A stretch of DNA of 64,000 nt from the NCBI GenBank assembly GCA_035506575.1, contig DATJPD010000038.1, positions 7,712 through 71,711 on the forward strand, given 5' to 3'. Below are positions 1 to 8,487 of the stretch, in pieces (the stretch's first letter is position 1; each line of letters opens with the position of its first letter). The notes under the pieces are model-generated. The model searched no databases and was not told where the DNA came from. It worked only from the letters and a program-made list of their open reading frames with translations. The position numbers and the translations under genes were made by a program. Source of the DNA: DATJPD01 sp035506575. Its GTDB lineage: Bacteria > Pseudomonadota > Alphaproteobacteria > CACIAM-22H2.

Positions 1-1119
1 CTGGTGGTCGCCCGCGCGATATGCCGGCTCGTTCGGCATGAGGGCGATTTCGGGCGGCAGCCTGAAATCCTGCAGCGCCTTGGCGAGCCGGAGCGGGTCG
101 AGCGACTTTTCCTGGTTGGCCACCAGCGCGCAGGTCCACGCGGCGGCGTATCCGAACCAGGTGCGCGCGGTCGGCACCTTGCCGGTCTTGGCCTTGATCG
201 CGGCCACGAACGCGTCGAGATGCGGCACGCCGGCCTGCTTCCAATACCATTCAAAGACCCACGTGCCGATGCGCGCCTCCGGCGGCAGGCTTTCGAGGAC
301 CTCGAGCTCCTGCTGCGCGCCTGCGAGATGGACGCGCTTGTCGAGCCTGAGCCCCACCGCTTGGCGCAGCGCCGCCACCGCATCATCGCCCTGCACCAGG
401 AAAATAACGACGTCGGCGTTGGCTTCGTCCGCCCGCTGCAAATAGGGCAGGAAATCGGCCGTGCCGAGCGGCACAAGGTCGCCGCCGACATTGCTGCCGC
501 CGAGCTTCTGCGCCGCGCGTTCGAGCCCGGCCTGCAGGGCATGGCCGAAATTGTAATCGGGCGTGAGGTAATACCAGCGCTTGCCGGCGTTCTTGATAAG
601 AGCGCCGGCCACCGCGTTCGCCTCCATCTGGGTCGTGCTGCACACGCGGAACAGGTTCCAGTGGCAGTCATGCCCGGTGAGGGACTCCGCGTGCCCGCCG
701 GTGACGATGTGCAGGGTCTTGAGCTCATGCGCGACCCGGCCCACGGCGAGCGCCATGGCCGAGTTCACGTTGCCGAGCAGGAAGCTCACCTTGTCGCGCT
801 CGATCGCCTCGCGCGCCTGCTGCATGGCGGTGCGGATGTCGCCCGTAGTCGAATCGCGGACGAGCAGCTCGACCGGACGTCCGAGGATTCCGCCCCTGGC
901 GTTGATCTCCTCGACCGCGTGCGCGGCACCATGCTGCTCGTTGCGCCCCAGGGCCGCAAAGGCACCAGTCAGAGGATCGTCGAGGCCGATACGGATCGGC
1001 TCATCGCCGCGTGCGGCGATGATGAACGGCCCGGTTGTCGCAGCAGCGATGAGGCCGGCGCCGGTCTTGAGGACCGTCCGGCGCTTCAGTTCCGAGGGGC
1101 GCACCCGATCAGGTGCCAT
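1..1119 (-). CDS. LIV-type ABC transporter substrate-binding protein, C-terminus cut by window edge
   Basis: Periplasmic binding protein of the branched-chain amino acid/amide (LivK, Peripla_BP_6) type. The 373 visible codons start at an ATG preceded by GGAGG and run open to base 1, so only a short C-terminal piece should be missing. The N-terminus carries a twin-arginine-like signal (KRRTVLKTGAG) followed by the mature start DEPIRIGLDDPLTG. It is strikingly similar along its whole length to the binding protein at 4669-5934, sharing blocks such as HLAGAQQELEV/HIAGAQQELEV and GKVPTARTWFGYAA, so the two are clear paralogues on either side of one permease/ATPase set. A perfect TTGACA lies about 75-80 bases upstream of the start (1194-1199). 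The ligand cannot be told from sequence; the family binds amino acids, amides, urea or aromatic acids. Confidence 0.93.
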   Translation of the reverse strand, partial: MAPDRVRPSELKRRTVLKTGAGLIAAATTGPFIIAARGDEPIRIGLDDPLTGAFAALGRNEQHGAAHAVEEINARGGILGRPVELLVRDSTTGDIRTAMQQAREAIERDKVSFLLGNVNSAMALAVGRVAHELKTLHIVTGGHAESLTGHDCHWNLFRVCSTTQMEANAVAGALIKNAGKRWYYLTPDYNFGHALQAGLERAAQKLGGSNVGGDLVPLGTADFLPYLQRADEANADVVIFLVQGDDAVAALRQAVGLRLDKRVHLAGAQQELEVLESLPPEARIGTWVFEWYWKQAGVPHLDAFVAAIKAKTGKVPTARTWFGYAAAWTCALVANQEKSLDPLRLAKALQDFRLPPEIALMPNEPAYRAGDHQ

Positions 1120-1218
1120 CGTTCCTCCGCCGAGCCTAACGCATGCAACTGGGATGCGGTGTTTTGATACACAGCTAGGCGGTTACGCAACTATGTCAAG
1201 GAGCCCGCACTCTGCGGG

Positions 1219-1947
1219 TCAGGCCGCGTCCCAGGTCTCAGCGCTGGCGCCGGCGAGGGCCCGCACCCGCTGTTCGTCCTTGGCGAATTCCGCGGCCGCA
1301 CCGGAATAGACGACCTTGCCGTCATCCAGAACGTAGGCGCGGTCGGCTATACCGACCGCGGCACGCACGTTCTGCTCGACCAGGAGGATCGAGATGCCCT
1401 CCTTGCGGGCGGCGACCACGACGCGGAACACCTCCTGCACGATGAGCGGTGCCAGCCCCTGCGACGGCTCGTCGAGCAGCAGGACCTTCGGATTGAGCAG
1501 GAGGGCGCGCGAGATCGACAGCATCTCCTGCTCGCCGCCGGAGAGCTGGCGGCCTTTGTTCGACTTGCGCTGGGCCAGGCGCGGAAACAGCTCGTAGACG
1601 CGCGCGATGGTCCATGGGCCGGGGCGCTCGGCCGGCACCTTGAGGTTCTCTTCCACCGTCAGGTTCGGGAATATGCGGCGGCCTTCCGGAACGTAGCCGA
1701 CGCCCAGGGTGGCGATGCGATAGGGCGGCCAGTCGGTCGTCGCATGGCCGAAGATGCGTACGGCCCCCTCGCGCGCGTGCGTGAGGCCCATCAGGCTGCG
1801 CAGGGTGGTCGTCTTGCCGGCGCCGTTGCGGCCGAGCAGGGTGACGATCTCGCCCTCCCGCACTTCGAGGCTGACGCCGTGCAGGATGTGGCTCTTGCCG
1901 TAATAGGTATGCAGGTCTTCGGCCTGCAGGACGGTCGTGCTGGTCAT
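1219..1947 (-). CDS. livF: LIV-type ABC transporter ATP-binding protein LivF
   Basis: Cytoplasmic ATPase of a branched-chain amino acid-type importer, 242 residues, the usual LivF length. Visible motifs are Walker A GRNGAGKTT (about residues 39-47), signature LSGGEQ, Walker B VLLLDEP and the switch histidine region LLVEQN. Glutamine rather than histidine in LLVEQN is typical of LivF. The start is the ATG that overlaps the LivG stop by four bases (ATGA), which indicates translational coupling. A longer open frame upstream reads through livG in another frame and is not coding. It is last in the cassette livH-livM-livG-livF, with a second binding-protein gene about 100 bases further on. Confidence 0.95.
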   Translation of the reverse strand: MTSTTVLQAEDLHTYYGKSHILHGVSLEVREGEIVTLLGRNGAGKTTTLRSLMGLTHAREGAVRIFGHATTDWPPYRIATLGVGYVPEGRRIFPNLTVEENLKVPAERPGPWTIARVYELFPRLAQRKSNKGRQLSGGEQEMLSISRALLLNPKVLLLDEPSQGLAPLIVQEVFRVVVAARKEGISILLVEQNVRAAVGIADRAYVLDDGKVVYSGAAAEFAKDEQRVRALAGASAETWDAA

Positions 1948-2693
1948 GCCGCCTTCCCCAGATAGGCTTCCTGCACCGCCTCGTTGCGCGCGATCTCCTG
2001 CGGCGTGCCCTCGGCGAGCATCGTCCCCTCTGCGAGCACCATAATACGGTCCGCGAGATGGAATACCACCCGCATATCGTGCTCGATCAGGACGATGGAG
2101 AGCTTCTGGTCCTTGTGAAGCTTCCGGATGAGCTGCGTGATGTCGTAGGTCTCCTGGTCGCCCATGCCGGCGGTCGGCTCGTCCAGCAGCAGGAGGCGGG
2201 GCTTGAGGGCGAGGGCCATCATGATCTCGGTCGCGCGCTGGTCGCCGTGCGAGAGCTCGCCGACCGGGCGGTCGGCCTTCTCTATCAGGCCGCTCATATC
2301 CAGGAGGTCCGTGACGCGCGCCTTGATCTCGCCCTCGGCGTCGCCCGAGAGCCGGGTCTTGAGCCGGTAGCCGGACGCGACCTCGACCGCGATCCGCAGG
2401 TTCTCGCGCGTCGTCAGCTCCGGAAAGACCTCGGTGATCTGGAACGTGCGCGCAATGCCACGCCACACGCGCCGCGCCGGCAGCTGGTTCGAGATGTCCT
2501 CGCCGTCGAAGATGATGCGGCCCGACGTCTGCGTCAAAAAGCCGCTGATGATGTTGAAGAACGTGGTCTTGCCGGCCCCGTTGGGGCCGATCACGGCGCG
2601 CAGCTCGCCCGGCTCGACGGTCATCGAGACGTTGTTGACCGCGACCAGTTCGCCGAAGCGCTTGGTGACGTTTTCGACCTTGAGCAGGCTCAC
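1944..2693 (-). CDS. livG: LIV-type ABC transporter ATP-binding protein LivG
   Basis: Second ATPase of the first LIV-type importer, 249 residues. It shows Walker A GPNGAGKTT, a Q-loop in TFQITEVFPELT, a slightly degenerate signature LSHGDQ in place of LSGGQ, Walker B LLLLDEP, the LivG-typical TAGM and the H-loop IEHDM. The start is a GTG that overlaps the livM stop (GTGA) and gives the normal N-terminus SLLKVENVTKRFG. An in-frame extension upstream would run into livM and is rejected. It pairs with LivF to power the LivHM channel. Substrate is not determined by this subunit. Confidence 0.95.
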   Translation of the reverse strand: MSLLKVENVTKRFGELVAVNNVSMTVEPGELRAVIGPNGAGKTTFFNIISGFLTQTSGRIIFDGEDISNQLPARRVWRGIARTFQITEVFPELTTRENLRIAVEVASGYRLKTRLSGDAEGEIKARVTDLLDMSGLIEKADRPVGELSHGDQRATEIMMALALKPRLLLLDEPTAGMGDQETYDITQLIRKLHKDQKLSIVLIEHDMRVVFHLADRIMVLAEGTMLAEGTPQEIARNEAVQEAYLGKAA

Positions 2694-3640
2694 GACGCAC
2701 TCTTTCGCTGGATGAGGCCGAGCACGCCGCGCGGAAAGAACAATACGATCAGCACGAAGAACAGCCCGACGAAGGACATCCAGTTCTCGGTATGGCTGGA
2801 GATATAGTCCTGCAGCACCAGGAAGATCGCGGCGCCGATGAGAGGGCCCCAGAAGCTGCGCATGCCGCCCAGGACGGCCATGATGACGAAGTTGCCCGAC
2901 TGGTCCCAGCGGATGGCGCGCGGATCGATGAAGTCGCTCAAAAGTGCATAGAGGCAGCCGGCGACGCTGACGAAGAAGCAGGACACGACCCACGACATCC
3001 AGATATGCCGGTCGACCGGAATGCCGAGGAAGCGGGCCCGGCGCTCGTTCTCGCGGATCGCCAGCAAGGTGCGGCCGAACGGCGAGCGCAGCAGATACGC
3101 CATGGCGCCCACGCACAGGGCGAACACGGCCAGCACGAAGTAATAGAACGCCTTGTTGTCGTGCAGGATGTCGAAGGTCGTGAAGCCCAGATTGATGGGC
3201 TGGCGCTGCCAGGCGCTGAGGCCGTCATCGCCGCCGGTCACCGAGCTCCACTGGAACGCGATGAAATAGAAGACCTGGCCGAAGGCGATCGTGCACATCG
3301 CGAAATAGACGCCGCGCAGGCGCACGATCAACGGCCCGATGATCGCTGCGGCCACCGTGCCGACGACGATGCCGGCGAGCATCGCGAGCGGCGTGCTCGG
3401 ATAAAGGAACTTGAGGACCATGGCAGTGCCGTAGCCGCCGAGGCCGAAATAGGCGGCATGGCCGAAGGACAGCACGCCCGTGTAGCCGAGAAGGAAGTTC
3501 AGGGCCATGGCCGCGAGGGCGTAGATCAGGATGCGGCTTCCCAGCTCGACATAGCCGCCCACGCCCACGAACCAATAGGGTGCTGTCACCAGGAGCAGCC
3601 AGACCAGGAGGTTGGCCGCCCGTTTGTCGATGATCGGCAT
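2690..3640 (-). CDS. livM: LIV-type ABC transporter permease LivM
   Basis: Inner-membrane permease of 316 residues with about eight to ten hydrophobic segments. It carries family blocks LGYTGVLSFGHAAYFGLGGY near residues 50-70 and the C-terminal block AVLGGMRSFWGPLIGAA. The ATG start touches the livH stop by one base, and its own stop overlaps the livG GTG start, so all four transporter genes are translationally linked. With LivH it forms the heterodimeric channel. The cytosolic C-terminal end (GVLGLIQRK) is typical of the family. Confidence 0.95.
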   Translation of the reverse strand: MPIIDKRAANLLVWLLLVTAPYWFVGVGGYVELGSRILIYALAAMALNFLLGYTGVLSFGHAAYFGLGGYGTAMVLKFLYPSTPLAMLAGIVVGTVAAAIIGPLIVRLRGVYFAMCTIAFGQVFYFIAFQWSSVTGGDDGLSAWQRQPINLGFTTFDILHDNKAFYYFVLAVFALCVGAMAYLLRSPFGRTLLAIRENERRARFLGIPVDRHIWMSWVVSCFFVSVAGCLYALLSDFIDPRAIRWDQSGNFVIMAVLGGMRSFWGPLIGAAIFLVLQDYISSHTENWMSFVGLFFVLIVLFFPRGVLGLIQRKSAS

Positions 3641-4506
3641 CAGAAGCGGCCCTCCTCGCCAAACAGCCCGCGCGGCCGCACGATCAGCACCGCCGCCATG
3701 ATCACGTAAATCACCGCCTCGCTCGCGGCCGGGAAGAACACGGTGGTGATTCCCGAGGCGACGCCGATCAGCACGCCGCCGAACAGCGTACCCGGCAGCG
3801 AGCCGAGGCCGCCGACGATGATCGCGATGAAACTCGGCATGATCAGGTTGTCGCCGACCGTCGGCTGCAGACCCAACATGCCGGATGCCAGGACGCCCGC
3901 CAGGCCGGCGAGGTAGATTCCAAGCCCGAAATTGAGATTGCGCAGGACGCGCACGTTGACGCCCAGCACCGACACCGTCTCGAGATCGAGGGTACCGGCG
4001 CGGATGCGCAGGCCGAGGCGGGTGCGGTTCAGGATCACGAACAGGCCGATCACCACCGCCGCGACAAGGGCCATCATGAACACGCGATAGCCGGTCAGGA
4101 AGAACAGGTCCGTCGAGAGCGGGGCGGCAAGCCAGGAGGGGATCTGGAACGGCTTGCTCTGAGCGCCCCAGATGAACCGCGTGCCGTCCTCGATCATGAA
4201 CGCAAGCCCGAACGTGAGCAGCAGGCTGTAGAGCGGATCGCGGCCGTAGAGCCGGCGGATCAGCACGCGCTCGACCGCCACGCCGATGAACGCCACCAGG
4301 AACGGCGAAATCACCAGCGCGCCCCAGAAGCCGAGATAGGGCAGCAGCGTGTAGGCGAGGTAGCCGCCGATGGCCAGGAACCCGCCATGGGCGAAATTGA
4401 TGACGCCGGAGAGATTGAGGATCAGCGAGAGGCCCAATGCCATCAGCGCATAGAACGCACCGATGATGAGGCCGTTGACGACGTTGAACAGCAGCAGCGT
4501 TGTCAT
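3640..4506 (-). CDS. livH: LIV-type ABC transporter permease LivH
   Basis: Inner-membrane permease of 288 residues with repeated hydrophobic segments and LivH family blocks: SLILNLSGVINFAHGGF near residues 27-43 and IIVGGLGSLPGTLFGG in the C-terminal third. It is the first gene of the permease/ATPase block and lies about 160 bases downstream of the binding-protein gene at 4669-5934. That gap contains a perfect 14-bp hairpin which probably sets a lower level of transporter relative to binding protein. The start ATG is the first in frame and fits the usual N-terminus; only a weak ribosome site is visible. Confidence 0.94.
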   Translation of the reverse strand: MTTLLLFNVVNGLIIGAFYALMALGLSLILNLSGVINFAHGGFLAIGGYLAYTLLPYLGFWGALVISPFLVAFIGVAVERVLIRRLYGRDPLYSLLLTFGLAFMIEDGTRFIWGAQSKPFQIPSWLAAPLSTDLFFLTGYRVFMMALVAAVVIGLFVILNRTRLGLRIRAGTLDLETVSVLGVNVRVLRNLNFGLGIYLAGLAGVLASGMLGLQPTVGDNLIMPSFIAIIVGGLGSLPGTLFGGVLIGVASGITTVFFPAASEAVIYVIMAAVLIVRPRGLFGEEGRF

Positions 4507-4627
4507 GAGTCGGTCGTGAAATCCCTGTTCAGGCGCTCGTTAGTTGCTGAGTTTGCCGCGCGGGGCCGCGCCCGGGGTCATTGCCCCGAAATTTCTCGCA
4601 AAGATTGAACCAGTGCTTCTGAGGCGG

Positions 4628-4658
4628 ACCGGGCGCCGCGACAATCGCGGCGCCCGGT
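4628..4658 (-). terminator. strong GC hairpin between binding-protein gene and livH
   Basis: A perfect inverted repeat, ACCGGGCGCCGCGA then CAA then TCGCGGCGCCCGGT: a 14-bp stem with a 3-base loop. It lies about 10 bases past the stop of the binding-protein gene on the minus strand and about 120 bases before livH. No long T run follows, so it may act as a partial terminator or as an mRNA-stabilising stem. That arrangement usually gives more binding protein than permease. A hairpin in the same place exists in the second LIV cluster (40657-40690). Confidence 0.75.
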
Positions 4659-4668
4659 GCCTAACGTA

Positions 4669-5934
4669 TCAGGACGGCCACACCATCTTGCAACCCGTCT
4701 CGGCAACCGGCAGGGCGGCTTCGTCGCCCTTCACAAGCTGGGAGACCTTGAACAGGTCTTCCGGATCGCCACCGGCCGGGGCCGGCTGCGACGACCCCAC
4801 GAACAGCGACGGCATCAGCTGGTTGTCGCCTTCGCGGTAGTAGGGGTTGTTGGGCATCAGGGCCACTTCCGGCGGCAGCACCAGGCCCTGCATCGCCTTG
4901 GCGAGCTTGATCGCCTCCAGCGATTTCGCTTTCTCGGCGGCGAGCGCGCAGGTGTGAATGGCCGCATAGCCGAACCACGTGCGCGCGGTCGGCACCTTGC
5001 CGCCGCTCTTCTTGCGGATGTCGGCCACGAACTGTTCGACATGCGGCACGCCGGGCTGCTTCCAGTACCACTCGAAGCACCAGTCGCCGAACAGCGCCTC
5101 GGGCGGCAGGCCGAGATTCACTTCGAGCTCCTGCTGCGCGCCCGCGATGTGGGTCTTCTTGTTGAGGCCGAACTGCACCGCCTGCTTGAGGCAGTTGATC
5201 ATGTCGTCGCCCGCGAGCAGCAACACGATCGCGTCCGGGTTCGTCGACTGCGCCTTGATCAGGTTGGCCGAGAAGTCGGTGGTGCCGAGCGGGGTATAGT
5301 CGGCGCCGAGCTCGGTGCCGCCGGCGGCCTTGAGGCTCGCCTCGAAGCCCGCCTGCAGGCCATGGCCGAACGCGTAGTCGGTCGTGATGAAGTACCACTT
5401 CTTGCCGTAGCTGCTGAGCAGCACCTTGGAGACCGAGTTGGTCTCCATGCGCGTCGTGTTGCAGACGCGGAACACGTTCCAGTGGCACTGCGAGCCGGTG
5501 ACCGAATCGATGTGGCCGCCGGGGACGATGTGGAACATCTTCTTTTCGAAGGCGTAGTTGGCGATCGCCTGGGCGAGGGCCGAATTGATGTTGCCGACGA
5601 GGAAGTCGACCTTGTCGCGCTCGACGAGCTTGGTCGCCTTCTGCACCGCAGTCGCGGCGTCGCCGCTGGTCGAGTCCTCGACCAGGAGATCGACCTTGCG
5701 GCCGAGGATGCCGTTCTTGGCATTGAGCTGCTCGACGGCGAGCTGGGCGCCGATGAGCTCGTTCTTGCCAAGGGCGGCGAACGTGCCGGTCAACGGATTG
5801 TCGAGGCCGATCTTGATCGGCTCCTCGCCCAATGCCTTAACGATGAAAGGCCCTGCGAACTGCGCTGCGGTGGCAACTGCACCCGCTTTAAGCACCGTGC
5901 GGCGCCCGATTCCACGCCCAAAGTCGATAGTCAT
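4669..5934 (-). CDS. LIV-type ABC transporter substrate-binding protein
   Basis: Periplasmic LivK-like binding protein, 421 residues, with a twin-arginine-like signal (GRRTVLKAGA) and mature start near EEPIKIGLDNPLTG. The ATG chosen has GGGGAGG six bases upstream; an upstream in-frame extension of 23 residues has no support. It is first in the operon feeding LivH, LivM, LivG and LivF, and is closely related to the truncated protein at 1-1119. A perfect TTGACA on the minus strand at 6011-6016, about 80 bases before the start, is a candidate -35 element. The shared FEWYWKQ and KVPTARTWFGYAA blocks suggest the two paralogues bind related ligands; the ligand itself is unknown. Confidence 0.95.
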   Translation of the reverse strand: MTIDFGRGIGRRTVLKAGAVATAAQFAGPFIVKALGEEPIKIGLDNPLTGTFAALGKNELIGAQLAVEQLNAKNGILGRKVDLLVEDSTSGDAATAVQKATKLVERDKVDFLVGNINSALAQAIANYAFEKKMFHIVPGGHIDSVTGSQCHWNVFRVCNTTRMETNSVSKVLLSSYGKKWYFITTDYAFGHGLQAGFEASLKAAGGTELGADYTPLGTTDFSANLIKAQSTNPDAIVLLLAGDDMINCLKQAVQFGLNKKTHIAGAQQELEVNLGLPPEALFGDWCFEWYWKQPGVPHVEQFVADIRKKSGGKVPTARTWFGYAAIHTCALAAEKAKSLEAIKLAKAMQGLVLPPEVALMPNNPYYREGDNQLMPSLFVGSSQPAPAGGDPEDLFKVSQLVKGDEAALPVAETGCKMVWPS

Positions 5935-6107
5935 GTGTAACCTCCCCTTCGATCGGACGCCGCTATTTGGCAGACGCCCGGCCGCGCATTGGTAGTGGAA
6001 CACGGCTCGCTGTCAAGGCTTAGATGCACCACAACTGCGCGAGCCGAGCCGATCCATTGGACTCACGGCTGGCGAAAAATTAGTCTTTCGTATCCACCGG
6101 GTGGGCC

Positions 6108-6632
6108 ATGACTCGAAGCGACCGTCCCGCAGGGTCTGATCCGGCCGATTTCGCGTTGCCGGACAACGTGCGCGACCCGCGAGTCCGGAGGTTTTTCGAG
6201 TACTGGAAAGGTAAATGCCGTCCGGGGCGCCTGCCCGGGCGCGGCGACATCGGTCCGCACGAGATGGTGGGGTTTCTCCCCTACGTCATCCTGCTGGACG
6301 TCGAACGTCGCGCCGACGGGTTTCGCTTCCGGTACCGCCTCGTCGGCACCGAGGTCGTGACGTTGTTCGGCAGCGACCCGACCGGGCAATACCTGGACGA
6401 GGCGGCAGTGCCGCAGCGCTATCCCCAGGTCCACGGCCGCTTGCAGTCAGTGGCCGAGACGAAGCGGCCGCACTACGCGATCCTGCCGGTGCCGCTCCCC
6501 AACCGCGACAGCGTCTATGCCGAGATCCTGACCGTGCCGATGGCGAGCGACGGCGAGACGGTCGACCTGCTGCTCGGCATCCGCTGCGGCCTGACGCAGA
6601 AGCAGACGCCCTCGCCTCCGCACCGGCCGTGA
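6108..6632 (+). CDS. PAS-domain (PAS_5-like) protein
   Basis: A 174-residue soluble protein that matches the single-domain PAS_5 group common in alphaproteobacteria. The pattern is an N-terminal block about DPRVRRFFEYWKGKCRPGRLP, then DIGPHEMVGFLPYVILLDVE and FRFRYRLVGTEVV, which together read as the PAS core. No kinase, cyclase or DNA-binding domain is fused. The family is mostly uncharacterised and is thought to be a small sensory or adaptor module. It is transcribed alone, divergently from the binding-protein operon; the 173-bp gap between them must hold both promoters. Confidence 0.75.
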   Translation: MTRSDRPAGSDPADFALPDNVRDPRVRRFFEYWKGKCRPGRLPGRGDIGPHEMVGFLPYVILLDVERRADGFRFRYRLVGTEVVTLFGSDPTGQYLDEAAVPQRYPQVHGRLQSVAETKRPHYAILPVPLPNRDSVYAEILTVPMASDGETVDLLLGIRCGLTQKQTPSPPHRP

Positions 6633-6638
6633 GGGCAC

Positions 6639-7355
6639 CTAGGACGCGCCGCCCTTCAGCAGCGCCAGCCCCTTGCGGCGCCACAAATTCCACGCGCGGC
6701 CGTAGTTCTGGACGGGCGACGAAGCCTTGACCTCGGCGGCGTCGAGATAGGTGATCTTGCCGCGCGAGCCGGCGATCAGCATGGCCTGCAGCTGGAGCTT
6801 CGCGTTCGCCTCAAGATAGATCGCCCGCCCGACGGCGCGCGCGAGATCCTGTCCGACGGTGACCGAGCCGTGGCCGCGCATCAGTGCCGCCGGGCTCTTG
6901 CCGAGGCTCGAGGCCAGAGCCTTGCCGAGCTTCGGAGTCTCCACCAGGAGGTTGGACCCTTTCTGGACCTTGCGGATCTCGAAATTCGGGATGCCCTCGC
7001 CGACGAACGCCGCCATGTGGAAGATGGGCTTGAGGGGTGCGGCCGTGGCGCCGAACGGGATGATCGACGGCGAATGGTTGTGTACGACCGCCATCACCTC
7101 CGGCCGCGCCTTGTAGATTTCGCCGTGGATATAGCGCTCGCGATACATCTCGCGGCCGCGCTGGTCGATCGGGTTGCTGTCGAGGTCGAACTCCATGATG
7201 TCGTCCTCGGTCACCAGCTCGGGCGCGAGCGACCGGGAGATGAAATAGCGCTTCGGGTCGCGGTCCGAGCGCACGCTGACATGCCCGTAGCCGTCGATGA
7301 TGTCATGCGCGGCGAGCACGCGGTACGACGCGGCCAAATCTTCGATCAGACTCAT
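6639..7355 (-). CDS. class II aldolase/adducin family protein
   Basis: Zinc-dependent aldolase-fold protein of 238 residues. Metal-binding histidines are visible in VVHNHSPS and LMRGHGSV, and the family glutamate sits in the block ERYIHGEIYKARP. The preferred ATG gives MSLIEDLAASYRVL and has GGGGGAG just upstream; a TTG seven codons earlier has no ribosome site. Family members cleave or epimerise small hydroxy-sugar phosphates, or decarboxylate and hydrolyse small organic acids, so the substrate is open. It lies 17 bases downstream of an orphan TctC receptor gene in the same direction, which suggests a co-transcribed uptake/catabolism pair. Confidence 0.85.
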   Translation of the reverse strand: MSLIEDLAASYRVLAAHDIIDGYGHVSVRSDRDPKRYFISRSLAPELVTEDDIMEFDLDSNPIDQRGREMYRERYIHGEIYKARPEVMAVVHNHSPSIIPFGATAAPLKPIFHMAAFVGEGIPNFEIRKVQKGSNLLVETPKLGKALASSLGKSPAALMRGHGSVTVGQDLARAVGRAIYLEANAKLQLQAMLIAGSRGKITYLDAAEVKASSPVQNYGRAWNLWRRKGLALLKGGAS

Positions 7356-7372
7356 GTGACTCCCCCTCAACG

Positions 7373-8368
7373 TCAATCTTCGGTGATGCCGGCGGCGGCG
7401 ACCACGCGCTTCCAGCGTGCGATATCCTCGGCGAGCAGCTTGCCCATGCGTTCGGGCGGCCCGCCGGCCGGGGTCATGCCTTCCTTCGCCAGAACGCCGC
7501 GCACGTCCTCATGCTTGAGCAGGCCGTCGATGGCCCCGCTCAGCTTGTTGATCGCAATCTCGGGCGCACGCGCCGGCGCGAAGGCCGCGTACCAGGTGTA
7601 GACGACGAGACTGGGATAGCCGAGCTCCTTCATGGTCGGCACGTCGGGGAACGCCGGCGAGCGCGCGTCCGTCATCACCGCGATCATCTTCACCTGTCCG
7701 CCGCGGACGAAGGGCTCGGCCGTCTGCAGCGGCACCATCATCGCCTGGACGTGCCCGCCGACCAGATCCGCGGTGGCGCCGCCCGAGCCTTTGTACGGGA
7801 CGTGCACGATGTCGATATGCGCCTCGATCTTGAGGAGCTCCATCGCCAGGTGCTGCGGGGTTCCGATGCCCGGCGAGGCGTAGTTCAGCTTTCCCGGCCG
7901 CGCGCGCACATACTCGACGAACTCGGGCAGCGTCTTCACCGGCAGGTTGTTGGGGACGAGGAGCGACACCGCGCTGGTCGCGATCAGCGACACCGGCGCG
8001 AAATCCTTCAGCGGGTCATAGGGCACGTGCTTCTTGGTGGCCGCACTGGTGCCGAACGACGTCGCCGTGAACAGGAACGTGTAGCCGTCGGGCTCCGCGT
8101 GCGCGACCATCTCCGCACCGAGTGTGCTGCTGGCGCCCGGCTTGTTCTCGACGACGAAATTCGTGTTCCACGCAGCACCGATCTTTGGCCCCAGGAGCCG
8201 TGCCAGGATGTCGGCGCCGACCGCGGGCGTGTACGGTACGATGATGCGGATCGGACGTCCGGGCGCCGGATACGCATCGGCTGCGAACGCGCGCGGCAGG
8301 ATGCTGACACCGGTGAGAGCGGCGGCGCCTCCGAGCAACCGGCGGCGGCTGCAGGTAACTCCAGTCAT
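7373..8368 (-). CDS. Bug/TctC-family tripartite tricarboxylate receptor
   Basis: Periplasmic solute receptor of 331 residues. It has an arginine-rich, Tat-like signal (CSRRRLLGGAAALTG, cleavage probably after PRAFA) and the typical mature start YPAPGRPIRIIVPYTPA. Family hallmarks such as ENKPGASSTLGAEMVA, PDGYTFLF and LNYASPGIGTPQHLAMELL are all present. These proteins bind carboxylic acids, amides or nicotinate-like compounds. No TctA or TctB membrane subunit is encoded in this window, so it is an orphan receptor here. It is followed by a class II aldolase gene and is divergent from the Rieske dioxygenase genes. Confidence 0.93.
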   Translation of the reverse strand: MTGVTCSRRRLLGGAAALTGVSILPRAFAADAYPAPGRPIRIIVPYTPAVGADILARLLGPKIGAAWNTNFVVENKPGASSTLGAEMVAHAEPDGYTFLFTATSFGTSAATKKHVPYDPLKDFAPVSLIATSAVSLLVPNNLPVKTLPEFVEYVRARPGKLNYASPGIGTPQHLAMELLKIEAHIDIVHVPYKGSGGATADLVGGHVQAMMVPLQTAEPFVRGGQVKMIAVMTDARSPAFPDVPTMKELGYPSLVVYTWYAAFAPARAPEIAINKLSGAIDGLLKHEDVRGVLAKEGMTPAGGPPERMGKLLAEDIARWKRVVAAAGITED

Positions 8369-8405
8369 GTCGTACGGTTCCTCCCAACGGAACGGGCGCT
8401 ATAAT

Positions 8406-8434
8406 TTGACCAGCGTGTCGCTTCTCCCAATATT
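8406..8434 (+). promoter_or_regulatory. candidate promoter of the Rieske dioxygenase operon
   Basis: TTGACC and AATATT are separated by 17 bases, and the -10 element sits inside the 8-bp palindrome CAATATTG (8428-8435). It lies about 55 bases before the dioxygenase start in an AT-rich divergent gap. The palindrome over the -10 could be a repressor site. This is pattern matching to a sigma-70 consensus only. Confidence 0.4.
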
Positions 8435-8487
8435 GTATTTTGGGGGCGAGCACAATTGACGGAAACGACCGGAGGATTGGGCCGCGC

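Noticed and set aside
1948..2700. An N-terminal extension of LivF running across livG in another frame.
   Set aside because: The ATGA overlap at 1944-1947 and the normal LivF start argue against it.
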